A stretch of DNA of 64,000 nt from Phycicoccus sp. CSK15P-2 (lineage in GTDB: Bacteria; Actinomycetota; Actinomycetes; Actinomycetales; Dermatophilaceae): the NCBI RefSeq assembly GCF_016888005.1, contig NZ_JAFDVE010000009.1:1-64000 (forward strand). Direction: 5' to 3'. A program made the position numbers and the translations under genes. Of the stretch, positions 56,903-64,000 are shown piece by piece. Each line of letters opens with the position of its first letter. The first letter of the stretch is position 1. Under the pieces are notes generated by a model. It was not told the origin of the DNA. It saw only the letters and a list, made by a program, of their open reading frames with translations, and did not search any database.

Positions 56903-58144
56903 TCAGACGCTCTTGATGACGAGGGCGACGTTGTGGCCGCCGAATCCGAACGAGTTGTTGAGCGCGGCGATGTCACCGTCGGGCAGCGAGCGGTGCTCGC
57001 CCCGGATGACGTCGAGGTCGATCTTCGGGTCGAGCTCGTCGATGTTGACCGCAGCGGGCGCCGTGCGGTGGTGCACCGACAGCACGGTGAGCAGTCCCTC
57101 GAGCGCGCCGGCCGCCCCGAGCAGGTGCCCGGTCATCGACTTCGTGGCGCTGACGCACATCCCGTCCGCGGCGGCGCCGAAGGCCCGCCGGATGGCGTTG
57201 GCCTCGGCAATGTCACCCACGGGGGTCGACGTGGCGTGTGCGTTGATGTGGCTGATGTCGGCGTCGGTGAGACCTGCCCGCTCGACCGCCTCCTGCATCG
57301 CGCGGCTCGCCCCGGCACCCTCCGGCTCGGGCGCGGTGATGTGGTGGGCGTCGGCGGACATGCCGATCGAGGCGAACTCCGCGTAGATCCGCGCGCCACG
57401 CGCGACGGCGTGCTCGTACTCCTCGAGCACCATGACCGCGGCGCCTTCACCCATGACGAAGCCGTCCCGGCCGGTGTCGTAGGGCCGGGACGCGGCCATG
57501 GGGTCGTCGTTGCGGGTCGACAGGGCCTGCATCTGGGAGAACCCGGCGAAGCAGAGCGGGTGCATCGCCGCCTCCGTGCCTCCCGCCACGACGATGTCGG
57601 CCCGGCCGGCGCGGATCATCTCGAACCCGGTCCCCATCGACTCGGCGCCGGAGGCACAGGCGGAGACCGTCGTGTGCGCCCCGGCGCGCGCGCCGAGCAG
57701 CAGCGAGACGTTGCCCGAGGACGTGTTCGGCATGAGCATCGGGACCGCGAGCGGGAAGACCCGGCGCGGACCCTTCTCGCGCAGCGTGTCCCACTGGTCG
57801 AGGAGGGTCCACACACCGCCGATGCCGGTACCGATCGCCACGCCGAGGCGCAGCGGGTCGACCTCCGGCGAGCCGGCGTCCTCCATCGCGGACTGCGAGG
57901 CGATGACGGCGTACTGCGCGCTGGGGTCCATCCGGCGCAGCTGGACCTTGCTCAGCACCTCGGCCGGGTCCTGCGCGATCGAGGCGGCGAAGTGGACCGG
58001 CAGCTCGTACCTCTCGACCATCTCCGAGGGGAGCGGCTTGGCTCCGGACCGGCCGGCGAGGATGCCCTCCCACGTCTCGGCGATGGTGCCGCCGAGGGGC
58101 GTGGTGGCACCGAGTCCGGTGACGACGACGCGACGCTCGCTCAT
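56903..58144 (-). CDS. fabF: 3-oxoacyl-ACP synthase II
   Basis: A 413-residue condensing enzyme. Catalytic Cys in S-A-C-A-S-G-A-E-S, His in N-A-H-A-T-S-T-P-V-G-D and His in N-N-S-F-G-F-G-G-H-N; the Lys is in T-K-S-M-T-G-H. Elongates acyl-ACP. Last gene of fabD-fabH-acpP-fabF. Confidence 0.96.
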   Translation of the reverse strand: MSERRVVVTGLGATTPLGGTIAETWEGILAGRSGAKPLPSEMVERYELPVHFAASIAQDPAEVLSKVQLRRMDPSAQYAVIASQSAMEDAGSPEVDPLRLGVAIGTGIGGVWTLLDQWDTLREKGPRRVFPLAVPMLMPNTSSGNVSLLLGARAGAHTTVSACASGAESMGTGFEMIRAGRADIVVAGGTEAAMHPLCFAGFSQMQALSTRNDDPMAASRPYDTGRDGFVMGEGAAVMVLEEYEHAVARGARIYAEFASIGMSADAHHITAPEPEGAGASRAMQEAVERAGLTDADISHINAHATSTPVGDIAEANAIRRAFGAAADGMCVSATKSMTGHLLGAAGALEGLLTVLSVHHRTAPAAVNIDELDPKIDLDVIRGEHRSLPDGDIAALNNSFGFGGHNVALVIKSV

Positions 58145-58223
58145 GGTGCTGATGCTCCTTGTGGGTGCGGGGTGGAACGGCGCGGGCCCGGCCTCCGCGG
58201 TCGGCGTGAGGCCGGGCCTGCGC

Positions 58224-58469
58224 TCAGCCCTGGTTGGACTGGATGTAGCTGACCGCGTCGCCGACCGTCGTGAGGTTCTTGACCTCGTCGTCGGGGATGC
58301 GCACGCCGAACTTCTCCTCGGCGTTGACGACGATGGTCATCATCGACAGCGAGTCGATGTCGAGGTCGTCGGTGAAGGACTTCTCCATCTGCACGTCGGA
58401 GGGGTCCAGGCCCGTCTCCTCGTTGACGATCTCGGCCAGGCCGCTGAGGATCTCCTGCTGGTCTGCCAC
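58224..58469 (-). CDS. acpP: Acyl carrier protein
   Basis: 81 residues, acidic, with the phosphopantetheine serine in D-I-D-S-L-S-M-M (D-S-L motif). Carries growing chains for FabH, FabD and FabF encoded around it. AAGGAGAGAG precedes the ATG. Confidence 0.96.
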   Translation of the reverse strand: MADQQEILSGLAEIVNEETGLDPSDVQMEKSFTDDLDIDSLSMMTIVVNAEEKFGVRIPDDEVKNLTTVGDAVSYIQSNQG

Positions 58470-58534
58470 TGCTCTCTCCTTCTGTGGGGGATGCGGTACT
58501 TCTCGGCCCGGGTGACCCGTGGGCCCACGGGAGG

Positions 58535-59551
58535 TCAGGGGATGACGACGACCTGCGCGGCGTAGGACAGCCCGGCGCCGAAGCCGATCTGCAGTGCGAG
58601 GCCACCGCTCGGGATCTCACCGTGCCGGACCATCCGCTCCATGGCCAGCGGGATCGACGCCGCCGACGTGTTGCCCGTGTACGCGATGTCGCGGGCGATG
58701 GGGAGGTCGGCCGGCAGCCCCAGCTGCTTGGCCATCGCGTCGACGATCCGCACGTTCGCCTGGTGCGGGATGAAGGCGTCGAGCTGGTCGACGGTGACCC
58801 CGGCGGCGTCCATCGCCTTCCGGGCGACCGGCGCCATGCCCCAGACGGCCCAGCGGAAGACGGTCTGCCCGGCCATCCCGATGTGCGGCCAGCCGAGGTT
58901 CTTCTCGTGGACGTCGATCCAGCTCTCCGTCTGCGAGATGGCCTCCCACTGCGCTCCGTCGGAGCCCCAGACCGTCGGCCCGATGCCCGGCGACTCGGAG
59001 CGGCTGACGACCGCCGCGCCCGCGCCGTCGGCGAAGATGAACGCCGTGCCCCGGTCGTCCGGGCTGGTGAAGTCGGAGAGGCGCTCGACCCCGACGACGA
59101 GCACGTGCTGTGCCGTGCCGGCGCGCACCATGTCGGTGGCCAGCGAGACCGCGTGGCAATACCCGGCACACGCGGCCGAGATGTCGAACGCCGCCGCCTT
59201 CGACCCCAGCCGCTCGGCGATCATCGGCGCTGCGGCAGGGGTCTGGTACGGCCAGCTGACCGTCGCGACGATCACGGCGTCCAGCTGCCCGGCCTCGATC
59301 CCGGCCATGGCCAGCGCCGGCTCGGTGGCGAAGACGGACATGTCGACGACCGACTCGCCCTCGCCGGCGAAACGCCGCTCGATGATGCCGGAGCGCTCGC
59401 GGACCCACTCGTCCGAGGAGTCGATGCGCTCGACGATCTCCGAGTTCGGCACCACACGCTTCGGGCGGTAGCCGCCGATGCCGGTGATCGTGGCGTGGGA
59501 GACCGGGCTGGTGCGCAGCTCGCCGGCGAAGCCCTTGGGGGTGACGGTCAT
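58535..59551 (-). CDS. fabH: 3-oxoacyl-ACP synthase III
   Basis: A 338-residue initiation enzyme joining acyl-CoA primers to malonyl-ACP. Triad: Cys in I-S-A-A-C-A-G-Y, His in P-H-Q-A-N-V-R-I, Asn in G-N-T-S-A-A-S. In Actinobacteria it often prefers branched primers. Overlaps the fabD stop (ATGA). Confidence 0.95.
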   Translation of the reverse strand: MTVTPKGFAGELRTSPVSHATITGIGGYRPKRVVPNSEIVERIDSSDEWVRERSGIIERRFAGEGESVVDMSVFATEPALAMAGIEAGQLDAVIVATVSWPYQTPAAAPMIAERLGSKAAAFDISAACAGYCHAVSLATDMVRAGTAQHVLVVGVERLSDFTSPDDRGTAFIFADGAGAAVVSRSESPGIGPTVWGSDGAQWEAISQTESWIDVHEKNLGWPHIGMAGQTVFRWAVWGMAPVARKAMDAAGVTVDQLDAFIPHQANVRIVDAMAKQLGLPADLPIARDIAYTGNTSAASIPLAMERMVRHGEIPSGGLALQIGFGAGLSYAAQVVVIP

Positions 59552-60462
59552 GCGGAGTGCTCCTCGATCAGGGTGCGGGCGGCGTCGAGGTCGTCGGGGG
59601 TCCTGACCGCGAGGAGCTCGACGCCCTTGAGCGCTCGCTTGGCGAGCCCGACGAGGGTGCCGGCCGGCGGCACCTCGATGACGGCGGTGACGCCGAGGTC
59701 GGCGAACTGCTCCATGCAGAGGTCCCAGCGGACCGGGTTGGAGACCTGGGCGACGAGGCGGTCCAGGACCTCGCGGCCACCGGTGACGACCTCGCCGTCG
59801 CGGTTCGACACGAGCGGGACCCGTGCGTCGGCGGGGGAGAGGCCGGCCGCGGCCGCCTCGAGCGCCTCGACCGCCGGCTGCATGTAGGCCGTGTGGAACG
59901 CGCCGGCGACCTTGAGGGGGATGACCCGGGCCTTGGCCGGCGGCTCCTCGGCCAGTCCGGCGAGGGTGTCCAGCGCGCCGGCCGCGACGACCTGGCCGGC
60001 GCCGTTGACGTTGGCGGGGGTGAGGTCGCGGGCCTCGATCGCGGCGAGGACCTCGTCCGGGTCGCCGCCGAGCACCGCGCTCATGCCGGTGGCTGTCACC
60101 GCGCTGGCCTCGGCCATCCCGCGGCCGCGCATGGCGACGAGGCGCATCGCGTCCTCCTCGGGGAGGACGCCGGCCGCCGCGGCGGCGGTGACCTCACCGA
60201 CCGAGTGGCCGGACAGGGCCCCGGCGCCGTCGACCCCGCCGAGGGCGCGCAGCGCGAGCAGCCCGGCCCCGACGAGCAGCGGCTGGGCCACGGCGGTGTC
60301 CTTGATCGTGTCCTCGTCGGAGGTGGTGCCGTGGGCGACGAGATCGACCTCGGCGGCCTCGGAGAGCGCGGTCAGGTGCTCACGGGCGCCGGGGGGCTCG
60401 AGCCACGGGGCGAGGAAGCCCGGGGTCTGCGAGCCCTGACCGGGGCAGACGATGACGATCAC
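59548..60462 (-). CDS. fabD: Malonyl-CoA:ACP transacylase
   Basis: The 304-residue enzyme loads malonyl groups onto ACP. The active serine is in G-H-S-V-G-E-V-T near residue 90, Q in P-G-Q-G-S-Q and His in A-F-H-T-A-Y. GTG start at 60462. A TACAAA box (60529-60534, minus strand) may serve as its own promoter in the 99-base gap to fasR. Confidence 0.95.
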   Translation of the reverse strand: MIVIVCPGQGSQTPGFLAPWLEPPGAREHLTALSEAAEVDLVAHGTTSDEDTIKDTAVAQPLLVGAGLLALRALGGVDGAGALSGHSVGEVTAAAAAGVLPEEDAMRLVAMRGRGMAEASAVTATGMSAVLGGDPDEVLAAIEARDLTPANVNGAGQVVAAGALDTLAGLAEEPPAKARVIPLKVAGAFHTAYMQPAVEALEAAAAGLSPADARVPLVSNRDGEVVTGGREVLDRLVAQVSNPVRWDLCMEQFADLGVTAVIEVPPAGTLVGLAKRALKGVELLAVRTPDDLDAARTLIEEHSA

Positions 60463-60561
60463 GTGTCGAGCATGGCGTGCCGGGCGTGACCCTCTCCCGA
60501 CGAAGAGGGACGAACCTGGCGGGCGCGATTTGTAGGGATCCCACAGTTGCGGTGTGCGCGG

Positions 60562-61737
60562 TCATCGTGGTGTGGTCCGGGTCGCCGGGCCGAGGCGGTG
60601 GAAGGCGAGGGCGGTGCGCACGGTCTGCGCGTCGTGCGGGTCGGTGAGGTCGTAGCCCGTCGCCTTCTCGATGCTCGCGAGCCGGTAGCGCACCGTGTTG
60701 GCGTGCACGATGAGCGTCCGGGCCGTGCCCTCGACGCCGAGCCCGTCGTCGAGGTAGGCGGCCGCGGTGGCCAGCAGGGCGCCTCCGCTCGCCTCCTCGA
60801 GCGGCCGGACGATCCGCTGGGCGAGAGCGTGCCGTGCGGGCAGGTCGGCGAGCAGGGCACGTTCGGCGAGGAGGTCGTCGGCATGGACCGGACGGGGCGC
60901 GGCCGGCCAGGCGCGAGCGGCCGTGTGGCCCGAGATGGCCGCACGCGCGCTGCGCCCCGCGGCGAACAGGTGCGGCACCGTGGGGCCCACGACGAGTGGC
61001 CCGTCGCCGAGCTGTGGGTCGAGCGAGGTCGCGAGCGCCATCGGGTCGGCGACCCGGCCCCCGATGCAGACGACGCGCGGGCCGTGGATGGCGACGAGGA
61101 GCTCCAGGCCCGTGCGGCGCGCGGTGCGGTGCAGCTCGTCGACCACGGGACCGCTCGCGCCGCGTGGGGTGGAGCCGACGACGACCGCGACGTCCGTGAC
61201 GTCGCCCCAGCCGAGTCCGGCCGCCCGGGACTGCATCGACTCGTCGGCCTCACCCCGGATGACCGCGTCGACGACGAGGGACTCGAGCCGGGCGTCCCAC
61301 GCGCCGCGGGACTCGGCGGCCTCCGCGTAGACCTCGGCCGCCGCGAACGCCACCTCACGGCTGTAGCGCAGGACGGCCTCGCGGGCGAGGTCGGCCTCGC
61401 CTGGCGCGGCGAGCCCGGCGATCTCGCGCTCGACGACGCCGATGACCGTGCGCATGAGGTCGAGGGTCTGGGCGAGCGAGATGGACCGGGTCAGCTCACG
61501 GGGCGCGGTGCCGAAGACGTCCGCGATGACCGCCGGGGTGCGTTGGTCGCCGCCGAACCAGTCGACGAAGCTCGTGATGCCGGCCTGGGCGACCAGCCCC
61601 ACCCACGAACGGTTCTCCGCCGACAGCGCCCGGAACCACTCGTGGTCGGCCTCCATCTGTTTGACCGCGAGAGCTCCGAGGTCACCCGCGGCACGGGTCA
61701 CCCGGGCGCGGGTGTCGGCGGAGGAGGCGGTGGTCAT
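60562..61737 (-). CDS. fasR: PucR-type transcriptional activator FasR
   Basis: A 391-residue regulator with a central GGDEF-like/CdaR region and a C-terminal PucR HTH (L-I-V-H-A-N-T-V-R-Y-R-L-A-S-I-E-K). Its place directly before fabD-fabH-acpP-fabF is that of Streptomyces FasR, which activates these genes. A TACACT box ends five bases before the ATG at 61737 (likely leaderless). Confidence 0.88.
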   Translation of the reverse strand: MTTASSADTRARVTRAAGDLGALAVKQMEADHEWFRALSAENRSWVGLVAQAGITSFVDWFGGDQRTPAVIADVFGTAPRELTRSISLAQTLDLMRTVIGVVEREIAGLAAPGEADLAREAVLRYSREVAFAAAEVYAEAAESRGAWDARLESLVVDAVIRGEADESMQSRAAGLGWGDVTDVAVVVGSTPRGASGPVVDELHRTARRTGLELLVAIHGPRVVCIGGRVADPMALATSLDPQLGDGPLVVGPTVPHLFAAGRSARAAISGHTAARAWPAAPRPVHADDLLAERALLADLPARHALAQRIVRPLEEASGGALLATAAAYLDDGLGVEGTARTLIVHANTVRYRLASIEKATGYDLTDPHDAQTVRTALAFHRLGPATRTTPR

Positions 61738-61775
61738 CCCCGCAGTGTATTTGTGCGGCCCGGACAAGCGAGCGC

Positions 61776-63287
<1,512 letters not shown>

Positions 63288-63324
63288 TCACGTGGACGTG
63301 GGCCGCCGTTCGCCCGTCGCTCCC

Positions 63325-63330
63325 TAGCGT
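63325..63330 (+). promoter_or_regulatory. -10 box of glycerophosphodiesterase gene (leaderless)
   Basis: TAGCGT ends seven bases before the ATG at 63338; no RBS is present. Confidence 0.45.
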
Positions 63331-63337
63331 CGAAGCC

Positions 63338-64000
63338 ATGATCCGACGCCTGACAGGAGTCGCCGTGACCATGCTCGCTCTCGGAGCCCTCGCCGTCCCG
63401 TCCGCAGCGACGGCGTCGGCCGGCCACCAGGACCCGCGCCACGCCGCGCAGCCCCTCGTCATCGCCCACCGCGGCGCGTCGGGCTACCGCCCCGAGCACA
63501 CCCTCGCCGCCTACGAGCTCGCCGTACGGATGGGGGCCGACGTCATCGAGCCCGACCTCGTCATGACCAAGGACGGGGTCCTCGTGGACCGCCACGAGCC
63601 GGAGATCAGCGGGACGACCGACGTCGCCTCGCACCCGGAGTTCGCGGACCGCCGCACCAGCAGGACGGTGGACGGCGAGGCGGTCACGGGCTGGTTCGTC
63701 GAGGACTTCACCCTCGGCGAGCTGCGGACGCTGCGCGCGGTCGAGCGGCTCCCCGACCTGCGCCCCGACAGTGCCGCGTACGACGGCGCGTACCCCGTGC
63801 CGACGTTCGAGGAGGTCCTGCGGCTGCGGGCTCGGCTCAGCCGCCAGTACCACCGGAGCATCGGGATCATCCCGGAGATCAAGCACTCCACGTACCTGCA
63901 CGCCGCCGGTCTGGACCCCGAGCGGGCCCTCGTCCGGGCCGTGACCCGCGCCGGGCTCAACCACCGGGACGCCCCGCTGTGGACGCAGTCGTTCGAGTGG
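63338..64000 (+). CDS. Secreted glycerophosphodiester phosphodiesterase (partial, 3' end missing)
   Basis: An open frame of 221 codons runs off the window. Signal peptide M-I-R-R-L-T-G-V-A ... A-T-A-S-A at 1-28. The GDPD core begins V-I-A-H-R-G-A-S-G-Y-R-P-E-H-T-L with the catalytic H-R-G; metal ligands E-P-D-L-V and the second His in V-D-R-H-E-P; later I-I-P-E-I-K-H. It hydrolyses glycerophosphodiesters to glycerol-3-phosphate and an alcohol outside the cell. Confidence 0.9.
   Translation, partial: MIRRLTGVAVTMLALGALAVPSAATASAGHQDPRHAAQPLVIAHRGASGYRPEHTLAAYELAVRMGADVIEPDLVMTKDGVLVDRHEPEISGTTDVASHPEFADRRTSRTVDGEAVTGWFVEDFTLGELRTLRAVERLPDLRPDSAAYDGAYPVPTFEEVLRLRARLSRQYHRSIGIIPEIKHSTYLHAAGLDPERALVRAVTRAGLNHRDAPLWTQSFEW

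Noticed and set aside
56879-58252. 457-codon plus-strand frame
   Set aside because: Antisense shadow of fabF, whose catalytic motifs are all intact on the minus strand.

Overview
The window is about 72% GC by eye and carries gene sets typical of Actinobacteria: DUF3097, DUF3145, DUF6703, FasR with the fab cluster, a mycothiol-type DinB protein and a gluABCD-type transporter. Start codons are often GTG. Many genes have a TAnnnT-like box 6-7 bases before the start codon, as expected for leaderless mRNAs. The order hrcA-dnaJ-rsmE-HIT-phoH-ybeY-corC-era, then leuA, recO-uppS, zinc uptake, glyS, dus, dgt-dnaG suggests the order Micrococcales, perhaps an Intrasporangiaceae-like genus. The genus is inference; no rRNA is present. 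The window starts inside a run of 18 C and ends inside a gene.

Layout. 1-9145: stress and ribosome/RNA housekeeping under a clear CIRCE operator. 9156-12842: an accessory array of five tandem paralogous LuxR-type HTH regulators, three of which share almost identical DNA over their HTH-coding ends. 13266-21405: asd, an acyl-CoA-binding protein, leuA behind a Leu-codon leader peptide, a PfkB kinase, a divergent alkB/alkA alkylation-repair pair, recO-uppS and a DinB protein. 21433-26265: a secreted nuclease-like protein and the Zur/ZnuABC zinc-uptake operon with two operators over the promoter. 26332-34228: glycyl-tRNA synthetase, then an HSP90-TPR two-gene operon divergent from a sigma-like protein joined to a membrane segment and a propeller-like domain. 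34236-42615: rhodanese, hydrolase, dus, a frameshifted AbiEi/DUF559 pseudogene bracketed by related hairpins, dgt and dnaG. 42703-47879: tRNA-Asn, a secreted GH16 enzyme and the gluABCD operon. 48019-56847: an oxidoreductase, a K+ channel, a DUF2470 gene under DtxR-like boxes, a very large secreted GH87-like enzyme, a CAU tRNA, a PepSY-like protein and DUF3145. 56903-61737: fatty-acid synthesis genes fabF-acpP-fabH-fabD with their regulator fasR. 61776-64000: argG and a truncated secreted glycerophosphodiesterase.

How the genes work together. HrcA (with CIRCE) and DnaJ form one heat-shock unit; phoH-ybeY-corC-era overlap or nearly abut and look translationally coupled. Zur sits in the operon it should control. 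FasR would activate the fab genes that follow it. The features most worth follow-up are the LuxR-type array, the hairpin-bracketed AbiEi/DUF559 pseudogene, the HSP90-TPR pair next to the sigma-like fusion, the leuA attenuator and the widespread leaderless promoter layout.
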